This document shows, piece by piece, positions 34,750 to 50,470 of a stretch of 64,000 nt of DNA (position 1 is its first letter; each line of letters starts with the position of its first letter). Made by a program: the position numbers and the translations under genes. This DNA is from Schistosoma haematobium (taxonomy: Eukaryota; Platyhelminthes; Trematoda; Strigeidida; Schistosomatidae), in assembly GCF_000699445.3 (NCBI RefSeq), contig NC_067200.1:6687450-6751449 (forward strand). Reading direction: 5' to 3'. The notes under the pieces are model-generated. The model saw only the letters and a program-made list of their open reading frames with translations. It did not search any database and had not been told where the DNA came from.

Positions 34750-36968
34750 CATGTACTTACCTGGATATGACTTTGCATAATTGATGGAGTAGATGCTTGT
34801 GTGCTTGATGACGTTTGGGATTGTTGCGCTTGATCGTGCTGAGTGATGGTGCCGTTGGTCGTAGTAGTTGTGATGAAGCTGAAAATGATAGAATTTGTGG
34901 AGTGGAAATATTGAGTGTTGTTGGATGGGTGTGCGATATTGGTTTGAATGAGGCGGAATATTTTGTGTGTTGGAGTGTGTGTGTGTGTAAATGTTGTTGG
35001 TTTAGTTTATATGTGAAGAGTGTGTTGAGGTGATTGTTTGTGATGGTGGTGATAATGCTGGCATTTCTGTGTAGAGATGAAGCAGCTCGTATGTGCTTTA
35101 GTCTCAAGGAGAAATGCGAAATTGTTTCGCGCGTTGCTCATCAGGTCTGGGTGGTTCCGGATTTTGGGCACGGGCGATAAATACTGTGTTCTTACGTAGT
35201 GATGGGATGAATGTGTGTGATTGGGATTGGCCGGTTACTTTTGGATAGCGGTTATGGATGTGTATAAGTGTGATGGAAGAACGACCAAAACGCGCGCGCG
35301 CGTGTGTGTGCCAGATGAAATGAAGTGAGGTGGTGTTGTGTTTTTCTACGTGAAGCAACTAACTCGGTGTGAATAGAGTTGGTTGAACCGATTGATGTTG
35401 GATCGATCTGTTCTGGGGTGAGTAGTGAAATTGGATTATTTATTCTGTTAACAATACTGTTAGTGTTGGTGTTTCAACTGAGAACGGGTGTGATTAGTTG
35501 GTGATGTTGTGTGTGGTTTGTGATGATCAGTGAATGATGATGATGATGATCATCGTGACCAGCACCCATTCAATGTGACGCAATTGACTGGGCTCCGAAC
35601 GATGGTAAATTGAAGTTGCGAATGTAGACGATAGTGTGATTTCGCGACAGTATCAAAATCGTTAGTTAGACAGATGTGAATATGATCGTGTGTTGTATGC
35701 CGAAGTATTGATCACATTGTGTGTGTGTGTGTGTGTGTGTGTAAGTGTTCGTTGGTGGTGAGGATTGTGATGCTTGTAAAAAGAAAGAGTAATTCTGTGG
35801 TGACGATGCAATCGTTTGTTGGTGTTGTTAGTGTTTTGTAGAGGAAGAGAGTTGGCGACGTGAGTGATGAGAATAACTATGGTTGTTTGTTGTTAAGCAT
35901 CATAAAGTGCTCTGCTCGATAGGGGCGGGTCTGAGCTCCAGAGTGATGCCAAATTGTAATGGCAAGGTGACTATGAATAGAGTTCATTTTGCCAGAGAGT
36001 AATGTGCGAGTTGTTTGTCGAGCTGATGTATGCATGTATGTGTGTGTGTGTGTATGAGAGAGAGTGTGTCGTTTTGATGGTGGTATTAGTGGTGGAGTTG
36101 GGACGCGGAGTGGTGTGATGGCTAATATGCGTGTCTTTTTGAATGCTGACTAGCATTTAGCTGAATCGCACTGACCTGCCCCTATGAACAACTGATCGGT
36201 AAGTGATTGGAGTGTGTTTTGTGTCTCTGGAGATTGAGTTATCGGCTAGTGTCTGTATTTTGGATGGTTGTGTGTGTGAGGTTGTTAGTTGTTGGTATTA
36301 GGAAGGATAATGTGACGGTGGCGGTTGGTTTGATAACATGTAATGATGTTGTGGAGGTGTGTTTTGTTTGACGGGGATGTGGTCGTAGAGGATATTGTTA
36401 GTATGTTGTTGTCGTTTGTGCTTGAAGAGTGACTGAGTTTTGGAGTATGTGTGTGATGGAGGTGTATTGTGGAGTGGATGCCGAGTTGTATTTGGTGATT
36501 CTGTGCACCAAGTATGCTTAAGGTATCCGAAATTGAAGCTAGTTCACCAACTACTGTACATGACGTGCTGTAGTATTTCACACTAGCCACATGCATGGAT
36601 GATTGTATACGTGAAGAAGTGGTCTGTGATGTTGAGCTATGTTGTGTTGTATGAATTAGTTGAGTGTGCTGATGATTGGTAGTTTGATTTGTGTTAACCG
36701 CGAGTGTTGTTGTTGTCGTCGTCGGTGAAGGTGATGATTACTGTGTAATGTGTGCATGTACATATGTGTGCACTTATATATAAATATTTATAAATGATGG
36801 TGAATGGAGGAGTGAGTGAGGTGGCGGTTGAGTGTGGATGTGGTCGCTTGCAAATCTGTGTTCAGGTTTGCTTTGAAGCACATCCGAGATTGAGAGATGC
36901 ATGTGATGTACTGGCTGTTTCCGATGCAATTGAAACAGGCAACAGGATCCATGCTAAATTTGTTATAG

Positions 36969-37000
<32 letters not shown>

Positions 37001-40000
37001 CATGTACTTACCTGGATATGACTTTGCATAATTGATGGAGTAGATGCTTGTGTGCTTGATGACGTTTGGGATTGTTGCGCTTGATCGTGCTGAGTGATGG
37101 TGCCGTTGGTCGTAGTAGTTGTGATGAAGCTGAAAATGATAGAATTTGTGGAGTGGAAATATTGAGTGTTGTTGGATGGGTGTGCGATATTGGTTTGAAT
37201 GAGGCGGAATATTTTGTGTGTTGGAGTGTGTGTGTGTGTAAATGTTGTTGGTTTAGTTTATATGTGAAGAGTGTGTTGAGGTGATTGTTTGTGATGGTGG
37301 TGATAATGCTGGCATTTCTGTGTAGAGATGAAGCAGCTCGTATGTGCTTTAGTCTCAAGGAGAAATGCGAAATTGTTTCGCGCGTTGCTCATCAGGTCTG
37401 GGTGGTTCCGGATTTTGGGCACGGGCGATAAATACTGTGTTCTTACGTAGTGATGGGATGAATGTGTGTGATTGGGATTGGCCGGTTACTTTTGGATAGC
37501 GGTTATGGATGTGTATAAGTGTGATGGAAGAACGACCAAAACGCGCGCGTGTGTGTGTGCCAGATGAAATGAAGTGAGGTGGTGTTGTGTTTTTCTACGT
37601 GAAGCAACTAACTCGGTGTGAATAGAGTTGGTTGAACCGATTGATGTTGGATCGATCTGTTCTGGGGTGAGTAGTGAAATTGGATTATTTATTCTGTTAA
37701 CAATACTGTTAGTGTTGGTGTTTCAACTGAGAACGGGTGTGATTAGTTGGTGATGTTGTGTGTGGTTTGTGATGATCAGTGAATGATGATGATGATGATC
37801 ATCGTGACCAGCACCCATTCAATGTGACGCAATTGACTGGGCTCCGAACGATGGTAAATTGAAGTTGCGAATGTAGACGATAGTGTGATTTCGCGACAGT
37901 ATCAAAATCGTTAGTTAGACAGATGTGAATATGATCGTGTGTTGTATGCCGAAGTATTGATCACATGTGTGTGTGTGTGTGTGTGTGTGTAAGTGTTCGT
38001 TGGTGGTGAGGATTGTGATGCTTGTAAAAAGAAAGAGTAATTCTGTGGTGACGATGCAATCGTTTGTTGGTGTTGTTAGTGTTTTGTAGAGGAAGAGAGT
38101 TGGCGACGTGAGTGATGAGAATAACTATGGTTGTTTGTTGTTAAGCATCATAAAGTGCTCTGCTCGATAGGGGCGGGTCTGAGCTCCAGAGTGATGCCAA
38201 ATTGTAATGGCAAGGTGACTATGAATAGAGTTCATTTTGCCAGAGAGTAATGTGCGAGTTGTTTGTCGAGCTGATGTATGCATGTGTGTGTGTGTGTGTA
38301 TGAGAGAGAGTGTGTCGTTTTGATGGTGGTATTAGTGGTGGAGTTGGGACGCGGAGTGGTGTGATGGCTAATATGCGTGTCTTTTTGAATGCTGACTAGC
38401 ATTTAGCTGAATCGCACTGACCTGCCCCTATGAACAACTGATCGGTAAGTGATTGGAGTGTGTTTTGTGTCTCTGGAGATTGAGTTATCGGCTAGTGTCT
38501 GTATTTTGGATGGTTGTGTGTGTGAGGTTGTTAGTTGTTGGTATTAGGAAGGGATAATGTGACGGTGGCGGTTGGTTTGATAACATGTAATGATGTTGTG
38601 GAGGTGTGTTTTGTTTGACGGGGATGTGGTCGTAGAGGATATTGTTAGTATGTTGTTGTCGTTTGTGCTTGAAGAGTGACTGAGTTTTGGAGTATGTGTG
38701 TGATGGAGGTGTATTGTGGAGTGGATGCCGAGTTGTATTTGGTGATTCTGTGCACCAAGTATGCTTAAGGTATCCGAAATTGAAGCTAGTTCACCAACTA
38801 CTGTACATGACGTGCTGTAGTATTTCACACTAGCCACATGCATGGATGATTGTATACGTGAAGAAGTGGTCTGTGATGTTGAGCTATGTTGTGTTGTATG
38901 AATTAGTTGAGTGTGCTGATGATTGGTAGTTTGATTTGTGTTAACCGCGAGTGTTGTTGTTGTCGTCGTCGGTGAAGGTGATGATTACTGTGTAATGTGT
39001 GCATGTACATATGTGTGCACTTATATATAAATATTTATAAATGATGGTGAATGGAGGAGTGAGTGAGGTGGCGGTTGAGTGTGGATGTGGTCGCTTGCAA
39101 ATCTGTGTTCAGGTTTGCTTTGAAGCACATCCGAGATTGAGAGATGCATGTGATGTACTGGCTGTTTCCGATGCAATTGAAACAGGCAACAGGATCCATG
39201 CTAAATTTGTTATAGTATATATATATATATATGTGTGTGTGTGTGCATGTACTTACCTGGATATGACTTTGCATAATTGATGGAGTAGATGCTTGTGTGC
39301 TTGATGACGTTTGGGATTGTTGCGCTTGATCGTGCTGAGTGATGGTGCCGTTGGTCGTAGTAGTTGTGATGAAGCTGAAAATGATAGAATTTGTGGAGTG
39401 GAAATATTGAGTGTTGTTGGATGGGTGTGCGATATTGGTTTGAATGAGGCGGAATATTTTGTGTGTTGGAGTGTGTGTGTGTGTAAATGTTGTTGGTTTA
39501 GTTTATATGTGAAGAGTGTGTTGAGGTGATTGTTTGTGATGGTGGTGATAATGCTGGCATTTCTGTGTAGAGATGAAGCAGCTCGTATGTGCTTTAGTCT
39601 CAAGGAGAAATGCGAAATTGTTTCGCGCGTTGCTCATCAGGTCTGGGTGGTTCCGGATTTTGGGCACGGGCGATAAATACTGTGTTCTTACGTAGTGATG
39701 GGATGAATGTGTGTGATTGGGATTGGCCGGTTACTTTTGGATAGCGGTTATGGATGTGTATAAGTGTGATGGAAGAACGACCAAAACGCGCGCGTGTGTG
39801 TGTGCCAGATGAAATGAAGTGAGGTGGTGTTGTGTTTTTCTACGTGAAGCAACTAACTCGGTGTGAATAGAGTTGGTTGAACCGATTGATGTTGGATCGA
39901 TCTGTTCTGGGGTGAGTAGTGAAATTGGATTATTTATTCTGTTAACAATACTGTTAGTGTTGGTGTTTCAACTGAGAACGGGTGTGATTAGTTGGTGATG

Positions 40001-43000
40001 TTGTGTGTGGTTTGTGATGATCAGTGAATGATGATGATGATGATCATCGTGACCAGCACCCATTCAATGTGACGCAATTGACTGGGCTCCGAACGATGGT
40101 AAATTGAAGTTGCGAATGTAGACGATAGTGTGATTTCGCGACAGTATCAAAATCGTTAGTTAGACAGATGTGAATATGATCGTGTGTTGTATGCCGAAGT
40201 ATTGATCACATTGTGTGTGTGTGTGTGTGTGTGTGTAAGTGTTCGTTGGTGGTGAGGATTGTGATGCTTGTAAAAAGAAAGAGTAATTCTGTGGTGACGA
40301 TGCAATCGTTTGTTGGTGTTGTTAGTGTTTTGTAGAGGAAGAGAGTTGGCGACGTGAGTGATGAGAATAACTATGGTTGTTTGTTGTTAAGCATCATAAA
40401 GTGCTCTGCTCGATAGGGGCGGGTCTGAGCTCCAGAGTGATGCCAAATTGTAATGGCAAGGTGACTATGAATAGAGTTCATTTTGCCAGAGAGTAATGTG
40501 CGAGTTGTTTGTCGAGCTGATGTATGCATGTGTGTGTGTGTGTGTATGAGAGAGAGTGTGTCGTTTTGATGGTGGTATTAGTGGTGGAGTTGGGACGCGG
40601 AGTGGTGTGATGGCTAATATGCGTGTCTTTTTGAATGCTGACTAGCATTTAGCTGAATCGCACTGACCTGCCCCTATGAACAACTGATCGGTAAGTGATT
40701 GGAGTGTGTTTTGTGTCTCTGGAGATTGAGTTATCGGCTAGTGTCTGTATTTTGGATGGTTGTGTGTGTGAGGTTGTTAGTTGTTGGTATTAGGAAGGAT
40801 AATGTGACGGTGGCGGTTGGTTTGATAACATGTAATGATGTTGTGGAGGTGTGTTTTGTTTGACGGGGATGTGGTCGTAGAGGATATTGTTAGTATGTTG
40901 TTGTCGTTTGTGCTTGAAGAGTGACTGAGTTTTGGAGTATGTGTGTGATGGAGGTGTATTGTGGAGTGGATGCCGAGTTGTATTTGGTGATTCTGTGCAC
41001 CAAGTATGCTTAAGGTATCCGAAATTGAAGCTAGTTCACCAACTACTGTACATGACGTGCTGTAGTATTTCACACTAGCCACATGCATGGATGATTGTAT
41101 ACGTGAAGAAGTGGTCTGTGATGTTGAGCTATGTTGTGTTGTATGAATTAGTTGAGTGTGCTGATGATTGGTAGTTTGATTTGTGTTAACCGCGAGTGTT
41201 GTTGTTGTCGTCGTCGGTGAAGGTGATGATTACTGTGTAATGTGTGCATGTACATATGTGTGCACTTATATATAAATATTTATAAATGATGGTGAATGGA
41301 GGAGTGAGTGAGGTGGCGGTTGAGTGTGGATGTGGTCGCTTGCAAATCTGTGTTCAGGTTTGCTTTGAAGCACATCCGAGATTGAGAGATGCATGTGATG
41401 TACTGGCTGTTTCCGATGCAATTGAAACAGGCAACAGGATCCATGCTAAATTTGTTATAGTATATATATATATATATATTGTGTGTGTGTGTGTGCATGT
41501 ACTTACCTGGATATGACTTTGCATAATTGATGGAGTAGATGCTTGTGTGCTTGATGACGTTTGGGATTGTTGCGCTTGATCGTGCTGAGTGATGGTGCCG
41601 TTGGTCGTAGTAGTTGTGATGAAGCTGAAAATGATAGAATTTGTGGAGTGGAAATATTGAGTGTTGTTGGATGGGTGTGCGATATTGGTTTGAATGAGGC
41701 GGAATATTTTGTGTGTTGGAGTGTGTGTGTGTGTAAATGTTGTTGGTTTAGTTTATATGTGAAGAGTGTGTTGAGGTGATTGTTTGTGATGGTGGTGATA
41801 ATGCTGGCATTTCTGTGTAGAGATGAAGCAGCTCGTATGTGCTTTAGTCTCAAGGAGAAATGCGAAATTGTTTCGCGCGTTGCTCATCAGGTCTGGGTGG
41901 TTCCGGATTTTGGGCACGGGCGATAAATACTGTGTTCTTACGTAGTGATGGGATGAATGTGTGTGATTGGGATTGGCCGGTTACTTTTGGATAGCGGTTA
42001 TGGATGTGTATAAGTGTGATGGAAGAACGACCAAAACGCGCGCGTGTGTGTGTGCCAGATGAAATGAAGTGAGGTGGTGTTGTGTTTTTCTACGTGAAGC
42101 AACTAACTCGGTGTGAATAGAGTTGGTTGAACCGATTGATGTTGGATCGATCTGTTCTGGGGTGAGTAGTGAAATTGGATTATTTATTCTGTTAACAATA
42201 CTGTTAGTGTTGGTGTTTCAACTGAGAACGGGTGTGATTAGTTGGTGATGTTGTGTGTGGTTTGTGATGATCAGTGAATGATGATGATGATGATCATCGT
42301 GACCAGCACCCATTCAATGTGACGCAATTGACTGGGCTCCGAACGATGGTAAATTGAAGTTGCGAATGTAGACGATAGTGTGATTTCGCGACAGTATCAA
42401 AATCGTTAGTTAGACAGATGTGAATATGATCGTGTGTTGTATGCCGAAGTATTGATCACATTGTGTGTGTGTGTGTGTTTGTGTGTAAGTGTTCGTTGGT
42501 GGTGAGGATTGTGATGCTTGTAAAAAGAAAGAGTAATTCTGTGGTGACGATGCAATCGTTTGTTGGTGTTGTTAGTGTTTTGTAGAGGAAGAGAGTTGGC
42601 GACGTGAGTGATGAGAATAACTATGGTTGTTTGTTGTTAAGCATCATAAAGTGCTCTGCTCGATAGGGGCGGGTCTGAGCTCCAGAGTGATGCCAAATTG
42701 TAATGGCAAGGTGACTATGAATAGAGTTCATTTTGCCAGAGAGTAATGTGCGAGTTGTTTGTCGAGCTGATGTATGCATGTATGTGTGTGTGTGTGTATG
42801 AGAGAGAGTGTGTCGTTTTGATGGTGGTATTAGTGGTGGAGTTGGGACGCGGAGTGGTGTGATGGCTAATATGCGTGTCTTTTTGAATGCTGACTAGCAT
42901 TTAGCTGAATCGCACTGACCTGCCCCTATGAACAACTGATCGGTAAGTGATTGGAGTGTGTTTTGTGTCTCTGGAGATTGAGTTATCGGCTAGTGTCTGT

Positions 43001-43712
43001 ATTTTGGATGGTTGTGTGTGTGAGGTTGTTAGTTGTTGGTATTAGGAAGGATAATGTGACGGTGGCGGTTGGTTTGATAACATGTAATGATGTTGTGGAG
43101 GTGTGTTTTGTTTGACGGGGATGTGGTCGTAGAGGATATTGTTAGTATGTTGTTGTCGTTTGTGCTTGAAGAGTGACTGAGTTTTGGAGTATGTGTGTGA
43201 TGGAGGTGTATTGTGGAGTGGATGCCGAGTTGTATTTGGTGATTCTGTGCACCAAGTATGCTTAAGGTATCCGAAATTGAAGCTAGTTCACCAACTACTG
43301 TACATGACGTGCTGTAGTATTTCACACTAGCCACATGCATGGATGATTGTATACGTGAAGAAGTGGTCTGTGATGTTGAGCTATGTTGTGTTGTATGAAT
43401 TAGTTGAGTGTGCTGATGATTGGTAGTTTGATTTGTGTTAACCGCGAGTGTTGTTGTTGTCGTCGTCGGTGAAGGTGATGATTACTGTGTAATGTGTGCA
43501 TGTACATATGTGTGCACTTATATATAAATATTTATAAATGATGGTGAATGGAGGAGTGAGTGAGGTGGCGGTTGAGTGTGGATGTGGTCGCTTGCAAATC
43601 TGTGTTCAGGTTTGCTTTGAAGCACATCCGAGATTGAGAGATGCATGTGATGTACTGGCTGTTTCCGATGCAATTGAAACAGGCAACAGGATCCATGCTA
43701 AATTTGTTATAG

Positions 43713-43748
<36 letters not shown>

Positions 43749-44712
43749 CATGTACTTACCTGGATATGACTTTGCATAATTGATGGAGTAGATGCTTGTG
43801 TGCTTGATGACGTTTGGGATTGTTGCGCTTGATCGTGCTGAGTGATGGTGCCGTTGGTCGTAGTAGTTGTGATGAAGCTGAAAATGATAGAATTTGTGGA
43901 GTGGAAATATTGAGTGTTGTTGGATGGGTGTGCGATATTGGTTTGAATGAGGCGGAATATTTTGTGTGTTGGAGTGTGTGTGTGTGTAAATGTTGTTGGT
44001 TTAGTTTATATGTGAAGAGTGTGTTGAGGTGATTGTTTGTGATGGTGGTGATAATGCTGGCATTTCTGTGTAGAGATGAAGCAGCTCGTATGTGCTTTAG
44101 TCTCAAGGAGAAATGCGAAATTGTTTCGCGCGTTGCTCATCAGGTCTGGGTGGTTCCGGATTTTGGGCACGGGCGATAAATACTGTGTTCTTACGTAGTG
44201 ATGGGATGAATGTGTGTGATTGGGATTGGCCGGTTACTTTTGGATAGCGGTTATGGATGTGTATAAGTGTGATGGAAGAACGACCAAAACGCGCGCGTGT
44301 GTGTGTGCCAGATGAAATGAAGTGAGGTGGTGTTGTGTTTTTCTACGTGAAGCAACTAACTCGGTGTGAATAGAGTTGGTTGAACCGATTGATGTTGGAT
44401 CGATCTGTTCTGGGGTGAGTAGTGAAATTGGATTATTTATTCTGTTAACAATACTGTTAGTGTTGGTGTTTCAACTGAGAACGGGTGTGATTAGTTGGTG
44501 ATGTTGTGTGTGGTTTGTGATGATCAGTGAATGATGATGATGATGATCATCGTGACCAGCACCCATTCAATGTGACGCAATTGACTGGGCTCCGAACGAT
44601 GGTAAATTGAAGTTGCGAATGTAGACGATAGTGTGATTTCGCGACAGTATCAAAATCGTTAGTTAGACAGATGTGAATATGATCGTGTGTTGTATGCCGA
44701 AGTATTGATCAC

Positions 44713-44743
<31 letters not shown>

Positions 44744-45966
44744 TGTTCGTTGGTGGTGAGGATTGTGATGCTTGTAAAAAGAAAGAGTAATTCTGTGGTG
44801 ACGATGCAATCGTTTGTTGGTGTTGTTAGTGTTTTGTAGAGGAAGAGAGTTGGCGACGTGAGTGATGAGAATAACTATGGTTGTTTGTTGTTAAGCATCA
44901 TAAAGTGCTCTGCTCGATGGGGGCGGGTCTGAGCTCCAGAGTGATGCCAAATTGTAATGGCAAGGTGACTATGAATAGAGTTCATTTTGCCAGAGAGTAA
45001 TGTGCGAGTTGTTTGTCGAGCTGATGTATGCATGTATGTGTGTGTGTGTGTATGAGAGAGAGTGTGTCGTTTTGATGGTGGTATTAGTGGTGGAGTTGGG
45101 ACGCGGAGTGGTGTGATGGCTAATATGCGTGTCTTTTTGAATGCTGACTAGCATTTAGCTGAATCGCACTGACCTGCCCCTATGAACAACTGATCGGTAA
45201 GTGATTGGAGTGTGTTTTGTGTCTCTGGAGATTGAGTTATCGGCTAGTGTCTGTATTTTGGATGGTTGTGTGTGTGAGGTTGTTAGTTGTTGGTATTAGG
45301 AAGGATAATGTGACGGTGGCGGTTGGTTTGATAACATGTAATGATGTTGTGGAGGTGTGTTTTGTTTGACGGGGATGTGGTCGTAGAGGATATTGTTAGT
45401 ATGTTGTTGTCGTTTGTGCTTGAAGAGTGACTGAGTTTTGGAGTATGTGTGTGATGGAGGTGTATTGTGGAGTGGATGCCGAGTTGTATTTGGTGATTCT
45501 GTGCACCAAGTATGCTTAAGGTATCCGAAATTGAAGCTAGTTCACCAACTACTGTACATGACGTGCTGTAGTATTTCACACTAGCCACATGCATGGATGA
45601 TTGTATACGTGAAGAAGTGGTCTGTGATGTTGAGCTATGTTGTGTTGTATGAATTAGTTGAGTGTGCTGATGATTGGTAGTTTGATTTGTGTTAACCGCG
45701 AGTGTTGTTGTTGTCGTCGTCGGTGAAGGTGATGATTACTGTGTAATGTGTGCATGTACATATGTGTGCACTTATATATAAATATTTATAAATGATGGTG
45801 AATGGAGGAGTGAGTGAGGTGGCGGTTGAGTGTGGATGTGGTCGCTTGCAAATCTGTGTTCAGGTTTGCTTTGAAGCACATCCGAGATTGAGAGATGCAT
45901 GTGATGTACTGGCTGTTTCCGATGCAATTGAAACAGGCAACAGGATCCATGCTAAATTTGTTATAG

Positions 45967-45998
<32 letters not shown>

Positions 45999-48198
45999 CA
46001 TGTACTTACCTGGATATGACTTTGCATAATTGATGGAGTAGATGCTTGTGTGCTTGATGACGTTTGGGATTGTTGCGCTTGATCGTGCTGAGTGATGGTG
46101 CCGTTGGTCGTAGTAGTTGTGATGAAGCTGAAAATGATAGAATTTGTGGAGTGGAAATATTGAGTGTTGTTGGATGGGTGTGCGATATTGGTTTGAATGA
46201 GGCGGAATATTTTGTGTGTTGGAGTGTGTGTGTGTGTAAATGTTGTTGGTTTAGTTTATATGTGAAGAGTGTGTTGAGGTGATTGTTTGTGATGGTGGTG
46301 ATAATGCTGGCATTTCTGTGTAGAGATGAAGCAGCTCGTATGTGCTTTAGTCTCAAGGAGAAATGCGAAATTGTTTCGCGCGTTGCTCATCAGGTCTGGG
46401 TGGTTCCGGATTTTGGGCACGGGCGATAAATACTGTGTTCTTACGTAGTGATGGGATGAATGTGTGTGATTGGGATTGGCCGGTTACTTTTGGATAGCGG
46501 TTATGGATGTGTATAAGTGTGATGGAAGAACGACCAAAACGCGCGCGTGTGTGTGTGCCAGATGAAATGAAGTGAGGTGGTGTTGTGTTTTTCTACGTGA
46601 AGCAACTAACTCGGTGTGAATAGAGTTGGTTGAACCGATTGATGTTGGATCGATCTGTTCTGGGGTGAGTAGTGAAATTGGATTATTTATTCTGTTAACA
46701 ATACTGTTAGTGTTGGTGTTTCAACTGAGAACGGGTGTGATTAGTTGGTGATGTTGTGTGTGGTTTGTGATGATCAGTGAATGATGATGATGATGATCAT
46801 CGTGACCAGCACCCATTCAATGTGACGCAATTGACTGGGCTCCGAACGATGGTAAATTGAAGTTGCGAATGTAGACGATAATGTGATTTCGCGACAGTAT
46901 CAAAATCGTTAGTTAGACAGATGTGAATATGATCGTGTGTTGTATGCCGAAGTATTGATCACATTGTGTGTGTGTGTGTGTTTGTGTGTAAGTGTTCGTT
47001 GGTGGTGAGGATTGTGATGCTTGTAAAAAGAAAGAGTAATTCTGTGGTGACGATGCAATCGTTTGTTGGTGTTGTTAGTGTTTTGTAGAGGGAGAGAGTT
47101 GGCGACGTGAGTGATGAGAATAACTATGGTTGTTTGTTGTTAAGCATCATAAAGTGCTCTGCTCGATGGGGGCGGGTCTGAGCTCCAGAGTGATGCCAAA
47201 TTGTAATGGCAAGGTGACTATGAATAGAGTTCATTTTGCCAGAGAGTAATGTGCGAGTTGTTTGTCGAGCTGATGTATGCATGTATGTGTGTGTGTGTAT
47301 GAGAGAGAGTGTGTCGTTTTGATGGTGGTATTAGTGGTGGAGTTGGGACGCGGAGTGGTGTGATGGCTAATATGCGTGTCTTTTTGAATGCTGACTAGCA
47401 TTTAGCTGAATCGCACTGACCTGCCCCTATGAACAACTGATCGGTAAGTGATTGGAGTGTGTTTTGTGTCTCTGGAGATTGAGTTATCGGCTAGTGTCTG
47501 TATTTTGGATGGTTGTGTGTGTGAGGTTGTTAGTTGTTGGTATTAGGAAGGGATAATGTGACGGTGGCGGTTGGTTTGATAACATGTAATGATGTTGTGG
47601 AGGTGTGTTTTGTTTGACGGGGATGTGGTCGTAGAGGATATTGTTAGTATGTTGTTGTCGTTTGTGCTTGAAGAGTGACTGAGTTTTGGAGTATGTGTGT
47701 GATGGAGGTGTATTGTGGAGTGGATGCCGAGTTGTATTTGGTGATTCTGTGCACCAAGTATGCTTAAGGTATCCGAAATTGAAGCTAGTTCACCAACTAC
47801 TGTACATGACGTGCTGTAGTATTTCACACTAGCCACATGCATGGATGATTGTATACGTGAAGAAGTGGTCTGTGATGTTGAGCTATGTTGTGTTGTATGA
47901 ATTAGTTGAGTGTGCTGATGATTGGTAGTTTGATTTGTGTTAACCGCGAGTGTTGTTGTTGTCGTCGTCGGTGAAGGTGATGATTACTGTGTAATGTGTG
48001 CACTTATATATAAATATTTATAAATGATGGTGAATGGAGGAGTGAGTGAGGTGGCGGTTGAGTGTGGATGTGGTCGCTTGCAAATCTGTGTTCAGGTTTG
48101 CTTTGAAGCACATCCGAGATTGAGAGATGCATGTGATGTACTGGCTGTTTCCGATGCAATTGAAACAGGCAACAGGATCCATGCTAAATTTGTTATAG

Positions 48199-48234
<36 letters not shown>

Positions 48235-49198
48235 CATGTACTTACCTGGATATGACTTTGCATAATTGATGGAGTAGATGCTTGTGTGCTTGATGACGTT
48301 TGGGATTGTTGCGCTTGATCGTGCTGAGTGATGGTGCCGTTGGTCGTAGTAGTTGTGATGAAGCTGAAAATGATAGAATTTGTGGAGTGGAAATATTGAG
48401 TGTTGTTGGATGGGTGTGCGATATTGGTTTGAATGAGGCGGAATATTTTGTGTGTTGGAGTGTGTGTGTGTGTAAATGTTGTTGGTTTAGTTTATATGTG
48501 AAGAGTGTGTTGAGGTGATTGTTTGTGATGGTGGTGATAATGCTGGCATTTCTGTGTAGAGATGAAGCAGCTCGTATGTGCTTTAGTCTCAAGGAGAAAT
48601 GCGAAATTGTTTCGCGCGTTGCTCATCAGGTCTGGGTGGTTCCGGATTTTGGGCACGGGCGATAAATACTGTGTTCTTACGTAGTGATGGGATGAATGTG
48701 TGTGATTGGGATTGGCCGGTTACTTTTGGATAGCGGTTATGGATGTGTATAAGTGTGATGGAAGAACGACCAAAACGCGCGCGTGTGTGTGTGCCAGATG
48801 AAATGAAGTGAGGTGGTGTTGTGTTTTTCTACGTGAAGCAACTAACTCGGTGTGAATAGAGTTGGTTGAACCGATTGATGTTGGATCGATCTGTTCTGGG
48901 GTGAGTAGTGAAATTGGATTATTTATTCTGTTAACAATACTGTTAGTGTTGGTGTTTCAACTGAGAACGGGTGTGATTAGTTGGTGATGTTGTGTGTGGT
49001 TTGTGATGATCAGTGAATGATGATGATGATGATCATCGTGACCAGCACCCATTCAATGTGACGCAATTGACTGGGCTCCGAACGATGGTAAATTGAAGTT
49101 GCGAATGTAGACGATAGTGTGATTTCGCGACAGTATCAAAATCGTTAGTTAGACAGATGTGAATATGATCGTGTGTTGTATGCCGAAGTATTGATCAC

Positions 49199-49231
<33 letters not shown>

Positions 49232-50436
49232 GTGTTCGTTGGTGGTGAGGATTGTGATGCTTGTAAAAAGAAAGAGTAATTCTGTGGTGACGATGCAATC
49301 GTTTGTTGGTGTTGTTAGTGTTTTGTAGAGGGAGAGAGTTGGCGACGTGAGTGATGAGAATAACTATGGTTGTTTGTTGTTAAGCATCATAAAGTGCTCT
49401 GCTCGATGGGGGCGGGTCTGAGCTCCAGAGTGATGCCAAATTGTAATGGCAAGGTGACTATGAATAGAGTTCATTTTGCCAGAGAGTAATGTGCGAGTTG
49501 TTTGTCGAGCTGATGTATGCATGTATGTGTGTGTGTGTGTATGAGAGAGAGTGTGTCGTTTTGATGGTGGTATTAGTGGTGGAGTTGGGACGCGGAGTGG
49601 TGTGATGGCTAATATGCGTGTCTTTTTGAATGCTGACTAGCATTTAGCTGAATCGCACTGACCTGCCCCTATGAACAACTGATCGGTAAGTGATTGGAGT
49701 GTGTTTTGTGTCTCTGGAGATTGAGTTATCGGCTAGTGTCTGTATTTTGGATGGTTGTGTGTGTGAGGTTGTTAGTTGTTGGTATTAGGAAGGATAATGT
49801 GACGGTGGCGGTTGGTTTGATAACATGTAATGATGTTGTGGAGGTGTGTTTTGTTTGACGGGGATGTGGTCGTAGAGGATATTGTTAGTATGTTGTTGTC
49901 GTTTGTGCTTGAAGAGTGACTGAGTTTTGGAGTATGTGTGTGATGGAGGTGTATTGTGGAGTGGATGCCGAGTTGTATTTGGTGATTCTGTGCACCAAGT
50001 ATGCTTAAGGTATCCGAAATTGAAGCTAGTTCACCAACTACTGTACATGACGTGCTGTAGTATTTTACACTAGCCACATGCATGGATGATTGTATACGTG
50101 AAGAAGTGGTCTGTGATGTTGAGCTATGTTGTGTTGTATGAATTAGTTGAGTGTGCTGATGATTGGTAGTTTGATTTGTGTTAACCGCGAGTGTTGTTGT
50201 TGTCGTCGGTGAAGGTGATGATTACTGTGTAATGTGTGCACTTATATATAAATATTTATAAATGATGGTGAATGGAGGAGTGAGTGAGGTGGCGGTTGAG
50301 TGTGGATGTGGTCGCTTGCAAATCTGTGTTCAGGTTTGCTTTGAAGCACATCCGAGATTGAGAGATGCATGTGATGTACTGGCTGTTTCCGATGCAATTG
50401 AAACAGGCAACAGGATCCATGCTAAATTTGTTATAG

Positions 50437-50470
<34 letters not shown>
